The notes under the pieces were generated by a model. The model saw only the letters and a program-made list of their open reading frames with translations, was not told the DNA's origin and made no database searches. Below, one piece after another: positions 1 to 10,150 of a stretch of 64,000 nucleotides of DNA. The stretch lies in assembly GCF_030272615.1 (NCBI RefSeq), contig NC_081414.1:765501483-765565482 (forward strand), in the 5' to 3' direction. Numbering within the stretch: position 1 is the first letter of the stretch; every line of letters begins with the position of its first letter. The stretch is from Cryptomeria japonica (Eukaryota > Streptophyta > Pinopsida > Cupressales > Cupressaceae). The translations under genes and the position numbers were made by a program.

Positions 1-2
1 CA

Positions 3-162
3 CATGATGCTAGCTATGTTGCACATCTCTTCTTTAAGGAGATTGTAAGGATTCATGGACTCCCCTTAAGCATTGTTTCAGATAGGGACAACAAGTTCAT
101 GGGCCATTTTTGGCAAACTTTGTGGAGGAGACTAGGAACTAACTTATCATTTAGCTCAGCTT
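3..162 (+). pseudogene. Ty3 chromovirus integrase core, 5' half (interrupted)
   Basis: Frame 3 reads open from the window edge to the insertion point and gives an integrase catalytic core, with HDASYVAHLF then LPLSIVSDRDNKF and FWQTLWRRLGT. The Asp in SDRDNKF is the second acidic residue of the D,D-35-E triad, and the reading ends at NLSFSSA. The same frame resumes after the Copia insertion at 9315 with YHPQTDGQAE, which holds the catalytic Glu. The enzyme would insert retrotransposon cDNA into the chromosome. The upstream part lies outside the window. No stop is seen in this half; the gene is broken by the 9.15 kb insertion. Assignment to Ty3/chromovirus rests on the chromodomain in the other half. 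Confidence 0.88.
158..162. repeat. Target-site duplication AGCTT (left copy)
   Basis: AGCTT at 158-162 is repeated at 9315-9319 immediately outside the two terminal Copia LTRs. Removing one copy and everything between restores an uninterrupted integrase reading (SFSSAYHPQ), which confirms the insertion boundaries. Confidence 0.93.
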
Positions 163-1233
163 TGCTGGTATTTTGGTATGGTTTTGTCATTGATGTCAAC
201 ACCTACTGAAACACTAGCACTTTGGAGATCCAGCAACATTGACTGGCAAGAAAGTAATTATTGCACAGTTACTGGTATATGGTTCACCGACAAGATATAA
301 TGATCATCGACACTTGGAATGATATGGAAGACAATTGGTAATGTTGAAGACATCGTGTGGACACTTTGTTTTGAAGAATCAATCATTGGTATATTCATAT
401 TTGCATATGTGCTTTTACCATCAAATAGGTCCAGGGTTATCTAGGGTTACACCGGTAGGTTTATCTTTTCCAGATCAGCATGGCACGCTATGGAGATGAT
501 TTATTATTGTTGTAAATGCATTAAGCCGACATGTTCAATCGGTTATTGCATTGAATATTATATTGTTTGTAAAACATTTTTATTGTAATATCTTGTAGAG
601 CTGACCTACTAAAATTGGTCTTAGGTTATGGTATAAATGTAAGATCTTATTTTTAAGATCGAATGTGGAATGCAAAAAAGAATTGTGTGAAGGTATATGC
701 GAGATTAAGCAGAGGTATACACGAAGACATCATTTGAAGGTGAAGATAGGTTTTTGTAGAAGCATATCAACATTACACTGGTACTGAATCCATCATATGA
801 AGATGCTATTTTGTGAAGTACATTCTTATTGGATTTAACCATCCAACTGTAGTCAGTGTGACTCCCATTTTGTGATTGAGCAGTGAGCTCTGGGTTGTTG
901 GCCTTTCTGCATGTGCAGACCCCATTTATGTACACTTACTATCTGTAGTAGTATCATCTGATTGTGGGTAAGGTTTCCCACAATGGTTTTTCCCCTTACA
1001 GGGTTTCCACATACAAATATTGGTGTTATGTGTTGTGGATGACTTTATGTTTATGTTTCATGCATTAATCCTTACCGGTATAGCAATTTACTATTAACAC
1101 TGTCTACCGGCATACTTAACTGGTTTACTGATATTATGCTTAAAGTTGGTTAAATAGTTTTTGGTTTAAATTTATTAGACAACTGATTCACCCCCCCCCC
1201 CCCCCTGCTCTCAGTTGTCTCCGGGACCTAACA
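163..1233 (+). repeat. Copia 5' LTR (1071 bp)
   Basis: It starts with TGCTGGTATT just after the target duplication, ends ACCTAACA, and aligns along its length with 8250-9314. It contains a TATA-like TATAAATG at 632-639, a perfect 7 bp hairpin at 643-660, and a C15 run at 1191-1205 near the end. The C run is interrupted or shorter in the other LTR copies. Scattered substitutions separate it from the 3' LTR, so the insertion is not recent. The 231-bp-class ORFs inside it are chance readings. Confidence 0.92.
632..660 (+). promoter_or_regulatory. LTR TATA box followed by a short hairpin
   Basis: TATAAATG at 632-639 is followed at once by GATCTTA (643-649), a 4 nt loop and TAAGATC (654-660). The same arrangement is at 8719-8747 in the 3' LTR, where the stem is unchanged and the loop is TTTG instead of TTTT. 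The position fits a core promoter with the hairpin near the start of the RNA. The start site itself is inferred. Confidence 0.5.
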
Positions 1234-1235
1234 AT

Positions 1236-1247
1236 TGGTATCCAAGC
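1236..1247 (+). other. Primer binding site, initiator-tRNA-Met type (degenerate)
   Basis: TGGTATCCAAGC lies 2 bp after the LTR end. The usual plant Copia site complementary to initiator tRNA-Met is TGGTATCAGAGC, so this copy differs at two positions. Reverse transcription would start here. Confidence 0.8.
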
Positions 1248-1289
1248 TTAGTCCTCTTTTGCAGAAGTTTAACAACTTGAGGAGATCCA

Positions 1290-3294
1290 ATGTCTACTAA
1301 TTATTTCAGGAAGGACAATCCTAAACTTGATGGAACCAACTATGGAATATGGAAGATCAAGATGGAGACACATCTGAATATCATTGGTAAAGACATCTGG
1401 GAAGTTACAAAGAATGGTTATATTGCTGCTGTAGCTGGTCAGACTGCTCCAACTACCTTCGCTAAAGATGAAGAGAATGATTGCAAAGCAAGAGAAGCAC
1501 TTTTGAGCGTATTATCAGATCAACAAATCATGGGATTATTAGATAGGTCTACTGCTAAAGCTATTTGAGATCATTTGGAAACACTGAATGAAGGAGATTC
1601 CACAGTCAAGATTGCAAAACTTGAAAGCTTCCGAGTCAGGTATGAACATCTGAAAATGGAAGAAGATGAAATGATTTCTTCTTTTATAGAAAGAGTAAAT
1701 GAAATTGTTTTGGGTATTAAATGTTGTCGAGGAATTTTGAGTGAGGATGAAATTATTTCAAAAATATTAAGAGGATTTCCACCGGCATATAAAATGAACA
1801 TTACTGCTATAAATGAGTTGAGAATAATGCCTAATACATCAGTAACTAGGGATACATTGATTGGAAAACTTTCAACCTTTGAAATTGAGGAATTTGGTCC
1901 TGTTGCTACTATAAAGATAGATTTGGCCTTAAAGCATCAACATCATCTGCTTCATCATTTGACAAATTAGACTAGAAAGCCTTTTATGCAAGAGAACTTG
2001 AAGAAACTAGGGAGGAGAATGAAGAGCTTGAAGAACTTGAAGCACTATTTGCAAGAAAAATGCCAAAAGGTCCAGTTGGGAGTAAGTATGAAGGTAAAGC
2101 AACCTTTAAATGTTTCAACTGCAATAAGATTGGTCATATGGCTTCGAGATGCCCTGATAGACATGCTAGACTAAGAGAAGAAGCTAAAAGAACATACAAG
2201 CCTAATCCTGAATATCAGAGATACAGATTTAAGAAGAACAAAGACAAATCTTGTTACATTGCTGATGAAGGTGTGACTAATGATTCTGATGAGGATCCAA
2301 CATACAATGGATGGGTTTTTGTTGCTATAACAGAAGATCAACCGGCTCCTATTGCTCAACCGGTAGAACAAGCCCTAGCAGCTAAAGTTGAAGTAAAGGA
2401 TGAATGGATCATTGACTCAGGATGCTCACATCATATGACAGGAAACAAAGGTAAATTCTTGAACTTTCAAGAATACAATGGAGGTTTAATAGGATTTGGA
2501 GATGACAAAGCCTGTTCAATCAAAGGTAAGGGTTCAATATCTCTTGATGGTAAGCATAACACTGACAATGTCTACTATGTTGAAGGATTAAAGAATAATC
2601 TTTTAAGTGTTGGTGAATTAGTTGAGAAGGGATTTCAATTACAATTTAAAAATGGAAAATGCAAAATCATGAATAGAACTGGTTTGGAAATTGCAACTGG
2701 TAATCAGACTAGAGGTAATATCTTTCATTTGAATAACAGTGAAAAGACATTCTTGATTGCACATATAGATGAAAGTTGGTTATGGCACAAGAGACTATGT
2801 CATGTAAACTTTGATTGCATGGTAAAAATCAGTACTTCTAAGGCAGTTAGAGATCTACCTAAAATCGTGAAACCTCAGAATACAATTTGTAAGGAATATC
2901 AATTTGGAAAACAAGTTAGAGCTAGTTTCAAAAGTATTCCAGAAAAATCCAATAATGCTCTTGATTTGATTCACACTGATTTATGTGGTCCAGCTAGAAC
3001 TAAAAGCTTACAAGGTGATAGATATTTCATGCTAATTATTGATGATTATTCTAGAATATGTTGGGTTACTTTTCTCAGAGAAAAATCAGAAGCACTTGGA
3101 AAGTTCAAACTGTTCAAAGCAATGGTTGAGAATGAAACCGGTAAGAAAATCAAATGTTTAAGATCAGATCAAATTAGAAAAATTCACATCTAAGGACTTT
3201 AATACATTCTGTGAAGTGAATGGAATCAAAAGACAGTTATCAACACCTCAGACACCATAGCAGAATGGAGTTGTTGAAAGGAAAAACATAACTA
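1290..3294 (+). pseudogene. Copia gag-pol copy 1, truncated in integrase
   Basis: Gag starts at MSTNYFRKDNPKLDG and the zinc knuckle CFNCNKIGHMASRC (CX2CX4HX4C) is intact. Protease follows (WIIDSGCSHHMTG, the D-S-G active site), then the GAG-pre-integrase zinc region and the integrase core (LIHTDLCGP, LIIDDYSR). Defects against copy 2: TGG to TGA at about 1566-1568, loss of one T near 1929 that shifts frame in late gag, a one-base insertion plus changes near 3170 where the second catalytic Asp motif lies, and a stop near 3258. The copy ends at 3294 in a fusion to LTR sequence, so the rest of integrase, RT and RNase H are absent. It cannot make a working Pol. Confidence 0.9.
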
Positions 3295-3697
3295 TCTTAT
3301 TGGATTTAACCATCCAACTATAGTCAGTGTGACTCCCATTTTGTGATTGAACAGTGAGCTCTAGGTTGTTGCCCTTTCTGCATGTGCAGGCCCCATTTAT
3401 GTACACTTACTATTTGTAGTAGTATCATCTAATTGTGGGTAAGGTTTCCCATCGTGGTTTGTCCCCTTATAGGATTTCCACGTACAAATATTGGTGTTAT
3501 GTGTTGTGGATGACTTTATGTTTATGTTTCATGCATTAATCCTTACCGGTGTAGCAATTTACTGTTAACACTGTCTACCGACATACTTAACTAGTTTTTT
3601 GGTATTAAGCATTAAGTTGGTTAAACAATTTTTGGTTTAAATTTATTAGACAACTGATTCACACCCCCCCCCTCTCAGTTGTCTCTGGGACCTAACA
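3295..3697 (+). repeat. Copia middle LTR, 3' portion only (403 bp)
   Basis: From TCTTATTGGATTTAACC onward this matches 8911-9314 of the terminal LTR and ends CCTAACA. The 5' roughly 660 bp of the LTR is missing. The junction with copy 1 integrase falls on TCTT (3295-3298), a tetranucleotide present in both parents at 5759-5762 and 8911-8914. It includes a C9 run. Confidence 0.9.
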
Positions 3698-3699
3698 AT

Positions 3700-3711
3700 T
3701 GGTATCCGAGC
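3700..3711 (+). other. Second primer binding site
   Basis: TGGTATCCGAGC lies 2 bp after the middle LTR end. It is one base from the standard initiator tRNA-Met site and closer to it than the 5' copy at 1236. Confidence 0.8.
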
Positions 3712-3753
3712 TTAGCCCTCTTTTGCAGAAGTTTAACAACTTGAGGAGATCCA

Positions 3754-4737
3754 ATGTCTACTAATTATTTCAGGAAGGATAGTCCTAAACTTGATGGAAC
3801 CAACTATGGAATATGGAAGATCAGGATGGAGACACATCTGAATAGCATTGGTAAAGACATTTGGGAAGTTACAAAGAATGGTTATACTACTGCTGTAGCT
3901 AGTCAGATTGCTCCAACTACCTTCGCTAAAGATGAAGAGAATGATTGCAAAGCAAGAGAAGCACTTTTGAGCGTATTATCAGATCAACAAATCATGGGAT
4001 TATTAGACAGGTCTACTGCTAAAGCTATTTGGGATCATTTGGAAACACTAAATGAAGGAGATTCCACAGTCAAGATTGCAAAACTTGAAAGCTTCCGAGT
4101 CAGGTATGAACATCTGAAAATGGAAGAAGATGAAATGATTTCTGCTTTTATGGAAAGAGTAAATGAAATTATTTTGGGTATTAAATATTGTAGAGGAACT
4201 CTGAGTGAGGATGAAATTGTTTCAAAAATCTTAAGAGGATTGCCACCGGCATATAAAATGAAGGTTACTGCTATAAATGAGTTGAGAATAATGCCTAATA
4301 CATTAGTAACTAGGGATACATTGATTGGAAAACTTTCAGCCTTTGAAATTGAGGAATTTGGTCTTGTTGCTACTAGAAAGACAGATTTGGCCTTTAAAGC
4401 ATCAACATCATCTGCTCCATCATTTGACAAATCAAACTGGAAAGCCTTTTATGCAAGAGAACTTGAAGAAACTAGGAAGGAGAATGAAGAGCTTGAAGAA
4501 CTTGAAGCACTATTTGCAAGAAAAATGCCAAAAGGTCCAGTTGGGAGTAAGTATGAAGGTAAAGCACCCTTTTAATGTTTCAACTACAATAAGATTGGTC
4601 ATATTGCTTCGAGATGCCCTGATAGACATGCTAGACTAAGAGAAGAAGCTAAAAGAACATACAAGCCTAATCCTAAATATCAGAGATACAGATTTAAGAA
4701 GAACAAAGACAAATCTTGTTACATTGCTGATGAAGGT
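3754..4737 (+). pseudogene. Copia gag, copy 2
   Basis: Translation from ATG 3754 (MSTNYFRKDSPKLDG) gives a Copia capsid domain of about 250 residues with the UBN2-like segment (LLSVLSDQQIMGLLDRST, LESFRVRYEHLKMEEDE). The frame then reaches the zinc knuckle, where AAA has become TAA (stop at 4573-4575) and the second Cys codon TGC has become TAC, so CFNC reads CFNY. The knuckle that would bind genomic RNA is therefore lost twice over. The frame stays open after the stop and runs on into protease. The start was chosen because it matches copy 1 and lies 43 bp after the primer site. Confidence 0.88.
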
Positions 4738-6043
4738 GTGACTGATGATTTTGATGAGGATCCAACAGACAATGGATGGGTTTTTGTTGCTATAATAGAA
4801 GATCTACTGGCTCCTACTGCTCAACTGGTAGAACAAGCCCTAGAAGCTAAAGTTGAAGTAAAGGATGAATGGATCATTGACTCGGGATGCTCACATCATA
4901 TGACAGGAGACAAAGGTAAATTCTTGAACTTTCAAGAATACAATGGAGGTTTAGTAAGATTTGGAGATGACAAAGCCTGTTCCATCAAAGGTAAGGGTTC
5001 AATATCTCTTGATGGTAAGCATAACACTGACAATGTCTACCATGTTGAAGGATTAAAGCATAATCTTTTAAGTGTTGGTGAATTAGTTGAGAAGGGAGTT
5101 CAGTTACAATTTAAAAATGCAAAATGCAAAATCATGAATAGAACTGGTTTGGAAATTGCAACCAGTAATCAGACTAGAGGTAATATCTTTCATTTGAATA
5201 ATAGTGAAAAGGCATTCTTGATTGCACATATAGATGAAAGTTGGTTATGGCATAAGAGACTATGTCATGTAAACTTTGATTGCATGGTAAAAATCAGTAC
5301 TTCTAAGGCAGTTAGAGATCTACCTAAAATTGTGAAACCTCAGAATACAATTTGTAAGGAATATCAATTTGGAAAACAAGTTAGAGCTAGTTTCAAAAGT
5401 ATTCCAGAAAAATCCAATAGTGCTCTTGATTTGATTCACACTGATTTTTGTGGTCTAGCTAGAAATAAAAGCTTACAAGGTGATAGATATTTCATGCTAA
5501 TTATTGATGATTATTCTAGAATGTGTTGGGTTACTTTTCTCAGAGAAAAATCAGAAGCACTTGGAAAGTTCAAACTGTTCAAAGCAATGGTTGAGAATGA
5601 AACCGGTATGAAAATCAAATGTTTAAGATCAAATCAAGGAGGAGAATTCACATCTAAGGACTTTAATACGTTCTGTGAAGTGAATGGAATCAAAAGACAG
5701 TTATCAGCACCTCAGACACCACATCAGAATGGAGTTGTTGAAAGGAAAAACATAACTATCTTGGATGCAACAAGAAGTATGTTATCATAAGCAAATCTAG
5801 AGAGAAGCAGTTAGCACTGCTGTCTATACATTCAACAAAGTTCACATCAAAGGTGAAACCGGTAAGACCCCTCATGAACTATGGTTTGGTAATACTCCTA
5901 CTCTTAAGTATTTTAGAATTTTTGGAAGCAAATGTTATATTAGAAGAGATGATTATATTGGCAAATTTGATCCTAGAAGTGATGAAGGAATATTTCTTGG
6001 TTATTCATCTAAGAGAAAGGCATACAAATGTTTTAATAAGAGA
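4738..6043 (+). pseudogene. Copia protease and integrase, copy 2
   Basis: It is in frame with gag. The protease active site reads WIIDSGCSHHMTG. The integrase zinc region reads WLWHKRLCHVNF then CKEY; the expected CX2C is CX2Y, as also in copy 1. The core has HTDFCGLA (first Asp), CLRSNQGGEF where D-N-G-G would hold the second Asp (here Asn), and HQNGVVERKN with the catalytic Glu. A TAA stop follows MLS at about 5788-5790 and a deletion breaks the frame, after which KVHIKGETGKTPHELW and FRIFGSKCYIRRDD continue in another frame. With the second Asp replaced and the zinc site lost, this integrase should be dead. Confidence 0.87.
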
Positions 6044-7884
6044 TTGCAGAAAATTGTTGAGAGTACAAATGTAAAGATTGATGAACAATTCAGAGGAACT
6101 TCAAGTTATATAGACTCTGAACCGACAATAGAAATTGTGACAAATGAACCTACATTAAATCCACTGGTACAAAATGAAGATCCAGTTACCCCAGTATCAT
6201 CAGAGGATTCCACAGTAATTGAAGAACAACAGCAAACTAAGACACCCCGGTATGTAAGAATGAATCATTCTGAAGATCAGATAATTGGAAACAAATTTAA
6301 AGGAGTTATGACAAGAGGAAGATTGGCAAATGAATAGGTATATCTTATTTCTCAAATTGAACCATCATCTATCAATGAGGCATGTGAAGATAAATTTTGG
6401 ATTAAAGCTATGGAAGAAGAATTAGGACAAATTGAGAAAAATAATACTTGGACATTAGTTCCCCGGCTTAAAGATAAAAATGTAATTGGAACCAAATGGG
6501 TATTTAGAAAAAAACTTAATGAAGATGGTAAGGTTGTCAGAAATAAAGCAAGACTAGTGTGTAAGGGATATTCTCAGAAAGAAGGAGTTGATTACAATGA
6601 AACCTTTGCACCGGTAACCAGAATTGAGGCAGTTAGATTATTCTTGGCTTTTGCAGCTCACAAGGACTACAAAGTTTATCAAATGGATATTAAATGTGCA
6701 TTTTTGAATGGAGATCTTGAAGGGGAAGTATATATTGAACAACTTGATGGATTTTCTTTGACAGATGACAATGATATGGTTTGCAGGTTAAGAAAAGCTT
6801 TGTATGGATTAAAACAAGCCCCAAAAGCTTGGTATGCAAGGTTGGATAAGTATCTTTTAAAGATTGGTTTTACTAAAGGAAATGTAGATAGCAATTTATA
6901 TTACAAAATAACTAATGATGACATCTTGATTATTGAAGTATTTGTTGATGATATAATCTTTGGAAGAGAAGATGGATTATGTAAGGAATTTTCTTTTTAG
7001 GATTTGAAATGTCTATGATTGGAGAAATAAAATTCTTTTTAGGATTGCAGATTTCACAGACTGATAAAGGTATATTTTTGAGTCAATCCAAGTACTTGAA
7101 AGAATTACTAAAGAAATTTGGGATGGAGAACTCTAAACCAGTAAGCACACCTATGACTACAAATGACAAATTATCTCAAAGGGATGAATCTCAACCTATT
7201 AATCCAACTAGATACAAATCTATGATAGGAGGTTTACTGTATTTGACACAAACCAGGCCTGATATTATGAATGCAGTATGTATTGTTTCTAGATTTCAAA
7301 GTAATTCTAGGGAAAATCATGAATCAACAGTAAAAAGGATTTTTCGGTACTTACAAGGCACAACAAATCTTGGATTATGGTATCCTAGAGATGAAAAATT
7401 TGACCTATGTGCATACACAGATGCAAATTGGGCAAGAGATGTGGATGATATTAAAAGCACCACTCGAGGAGCATTCTTTCTTGGAAAGAGATTAGTTTCT
7501 TGGTTAAGTAAGAAACAGAGTTGTACATCTTTATCAACAATAGAATCAGAATATGTTGCAGCAGCAACTAACTGTACATAGGTACTATGGCTTAAGCAAA
7601 TGTTGAAAGACATAAAGGTAAAATGAAAGGAACCTATTACTATATATTGTGATAACACTGTAGCAATTGATATATCTAAGAATCCGGTATTACATTCTAA
7701 AACAAAACATGTTTCTATCAAACTGAATTTTCTAAGGGAAAAAGTTGAAGAAAAAGAGATAAAACTGGTTTATGTGAATACTAAAGAACAACTTGCAGAT
7801 ATTTTCACAAAACCTTTGCCTAAGGAGACCTTTGAATATCTCAGAGATCAGCTTGGAGTCATACCACCACCGGTAGAGACTTAG
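6044..7884 (+). pseudogene. Copia reverse transcriptase and RNase H, copy 2
   Basis: RT starts around NNTWTLVPRLKDKNVIGTKW, with ARLVCKGYSQKEGVDYNETF, YQMDIKCAFLNGDL and the catalytic FVDDIIFG (YVDD class). The connection reads LGLQISQTDKGIFLSQSKYL and TRPDIMNAV; RNase H follows with AYTDANWA, SLSTIESEYVA and ADIFTKPLPKETF. The frame is broken by TAG at 6335-6337, a frameshift near 6990-7000 just after the catalytic motif, TAG at about 7579-7581 and TGA near 7626. The two TAG codons sit where CAG is the likely ancestor. Length and order are normal for Copia; only point lesions inactivate it. The end is the TAG at 7882-7884. Confidence 0.88.
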
Positions 7885-8249
7885 ACAGTTGATGATTATC
7901 ATCAACCGACAGAATTGAAAGACAAATCTTTTACTCCAGTCTTTGATGAGGAAGCTACTTCTCAGGGGGAGTAGTTGGTATATTGAATTGATTGGTATTT
8001 TGTATATGAACTTGACTTTTGTAACTTTGGCATTTGATGTCAAAGGGGGAGAGATATCTATGGAAAAACACATTATGTTTTGAGGAGAGGTTCGTATTGA
8101 AAATAAATCTTTGGATAAACACATGTTGCTCCCAGGGGGAGAGATTGTTGTTTAAGGGAGATTGATTGGTTTTTGATATTTGGCATTTCTGTTTTGACAC
8201 TTTGATGGTTTTTCCATCTTGTGTTGCCATAAATGCCAAAGGGGGAGAT
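7885..8249 (+). promoter_or_regulatory. Copia 3' non-coding region with four polypurine tracts
   Basis: AGGGGGAG occurs at 7964, 8044, 8134 and 8240, at 80, 90 and 106 bp spacing. The last one (AAAGGGGGAGA, 8238-8248) abuts the 3' LTR and is the expected primer for plus-strand DNA. The intervals are themselves related: TTTGGCATTTGATGTC precedes one tract and GTTGCCATAAATGCC another, so the array looks like degenerate internal duplication. No env-like reading frame is present. Confidence 0.8.
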
Positions 8250-9314
8250 TATTGGTATTTTGGTATGGTTTTGTCATTGATGTCAACACCTACTGAAACA
8301 CTAGCACTTTGGAGAACCAACAACATTCACCGACAAGCAAGTAATTATTGCACAGTTACTGGTATATGGTTCACTGACAGGATATAATGATCACTGACCC
8401 TTGGAATGATATGAAAGACACTTGGTAATGTCAAAGACATCATGTGAACACTTTGTTTTTAAGAATTAATCATTGGTATATTCATATTTGCATATTTGCT
8501 TTTACCGGCAAATAGGTCCAGGGTTATCTAGGGTTACACCGGCAGGTTTATCTTTTCCAGATCAACATGGCACACTATGGAGATGATTTATTATTGTTGT
8601 AAATGCATTAAGCCAACATGTTCAATCGGTTATTGCATAAGATATTATATTGTTTGTAATTTTTTTTTATTGTAATATTTTGTAGAGCCGACCTACTAAA
8701 ATTGGTCTTAGGTTAAGGTATAAATGTAAGATCTTATTTGTAAGATCAGATGTGGAATGCGAAAAAGAATTGTGTGAAGGTATATGCAAGATTAAGCAGA
8801 GGTATACATGAAGACATCATTTGAAGGTGAAGATAGGTTTTTGTAGAAGCATATCAGCATTACACCGATACTGAATCCAACATATGAAGATGCTATTTTG
8901 TGCAGTACATTCTTATTGGATTTAACCATCCAACTGTAGTCAGTGTGACTCCCATTTTGTGATTAAGCAGTGAGCTCTAGGCAGTTGGCCTTTCTGCATG
9001 TGCAAACCCCATTTACGTACACTTACTATCTGCAGTAGTATCATCTGATTATGGGTAAGGTTTCCCACCGTGGTTTTTCCCCTTACAGGGTTTCCACGTA
9101 CAAATATTGGTGTTATGTGTTGTGGATGACTTTATGTTTATGTTTCATGCATTAATCCTTACCAGTATAGCAATTTACTGTTAACACTGTCTACCGACAT
9201 ACTTAACTGGTTTACCGGTATTAAGCATTAATTTGGTTAAACAGGTTTTGGTCTAAATTTATTAGACAACTGATTCACCCCCCCTCCCCTCTCAGTTGTC
9301 TCTGAGACCTAACA
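8250..9314 (+). repeat. Copia 3' LTR (1065 bp)
   Basis: It runs from TATTGGTATT, directly after the polypurine tract, to CCTAACA. The expected 5' dinucleotide TG has become TA here, while the 5' LTR keeps TG. The TATA box and hairpin are at 8719-8747. The C tract is C7-T-C4. AGCTT follows at 9315-9319. Confidence 0.92.
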
Positions 9315-10130
9315 AGCTTACCATCCACAAACTGATGGTCAAGCTGAAGTCATCAATAGGGTTTAGGCAGCTTGTTGAGGTGTCTAACCAAGGAGTATGG
9401 ACAGACATGGGATCTAGTCATTCCACAAGTAGAGTATGCATATAATGACAGTGTAAATAGGACCACTGGAATAAGTCCTTTTGAGGTTGTCTATGGTAGA
9501 CATCCAAGGGGAGTGTGTGAACTCAGGGCACTTGGTTCCATGGAGATGAAGAGTGGGCAAGCAAAGGACTTCACTCAAACCATCAAGGAAGTCCTAGAAC
9601 AGGTCAAGAAAGCCATCCTAGAGTCTACTCAAAAACTGAAAGCAAAAGTGGATGAGAAAAGGAGAGAGGTTCAGTTCAAGGTGGGTGACTATGTGATGGT
9701 CCATCTGAGAAAAGCTAGAATGCAAAGTGGCAAGCCTACTAAACTGCAAATGAAGACGGTAGGACCTTGTAGAATTCTATCAAAATATGGTGAGAATGCC
9801 TACAAGGTTGATCTTCCATTAGATTTAGCCATTTCACCAGTCTTCAATGTTGCTGATCTGATAATGTACAAGGGTGATATAGCAGGGCAGACTGAGAATC
9901 AAGCCAAGGTACTGCAAGACTTGGATGTGAATGCCTTACCTCAAGTGAAGCAGCCCATAGCAGAGGAAATCTTGGAGTCAAGGGTGAAGAAATCTACTAG
10001 ACACCAGATCTACATAGAGCACTTGGTGAAGTGGGTAGGTCAACATGTGTCTGAAGCTACTTGGGTTGAAGAGAGCAAGTTCAAGAAGCTTGGCATTAAT
10101 CCGGCTCTTCTCACTTCCCTAGTTCCTTAA
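9315..10130 (+). pseudogene. Ty3 chromovirus integrase 3' half with chromodomain
   Basis: Translation resumes with YHPQTDGQAEVINR, containing the catalytic Glu, then loses frame near 9361. From 9372 it is open to 10130: RCLTKEYGQTWDLVIPQVEY, SPFEVVYGRHPRG, a GPY/F-like segment (TVGPCRILSKYGENAYKVDLP, with Cys for the aromatic residue) and a C-terminal chromodomain (ILESRVKKSTRHQIYIEHLV then KWVGQHVSEATWVEES). Chromodomains of this group bind histone marks and steer integration to heterochromatin. The end at LLTSLVP and the polypurine tract 8 bp later fit the normal end of a chromovirus Pol, most likely of the Tekay type. It is broken by the Copia insertion and the frameshift. Confidence 0.9.
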
Positions 10131-10138
10131 TTTGTTGC

Positions 10139-10150
10139 AGAGGGGGAGTA
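10139..10150 (+). promoter_or_regulatory. Chromovirus polypurine tract
   Basis: AGAGGGGGAGTA lies just after the stop codon and directly before the inferred LTR start (TGGTGTAGG at 10151, or TGTAGG at 10154). Plus-strand DNA synthesis would be primed here. Confidence 0.75.

Larger units (their letters stand above)
163..9314 (+). mobile_element. Composite SIRE/Maximus-like Copia retrotransposon, nested in the chromovirus
   Basis: The order is: LTR 163-1233, truncated gag-pol copy 1 (1290-3294), 3' part of a middle LTR (3295-3697), a second primer site, gag-pol copy 2 (3754-7884), an array of polypurine tracts, and LTR 8250-9314. AGCTT flanks the whole unit. The domain order gag-PR-INT-RT-RH is Copia. 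The RT/RH text (FEMSMIGEIKFFLGLQI, LGLWYPRDEKFDL) and the repeated polypurine tracts resemble the SIRE/Maximus lineage. Both copies carry stops and frameshifts, so the unit is not autonomous. A tandem LTR-int-LTR-int-LTR made by unequal recombination, followed by a deletion of about 3.15 kb, would explain the layout. Confidence 0.9.
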
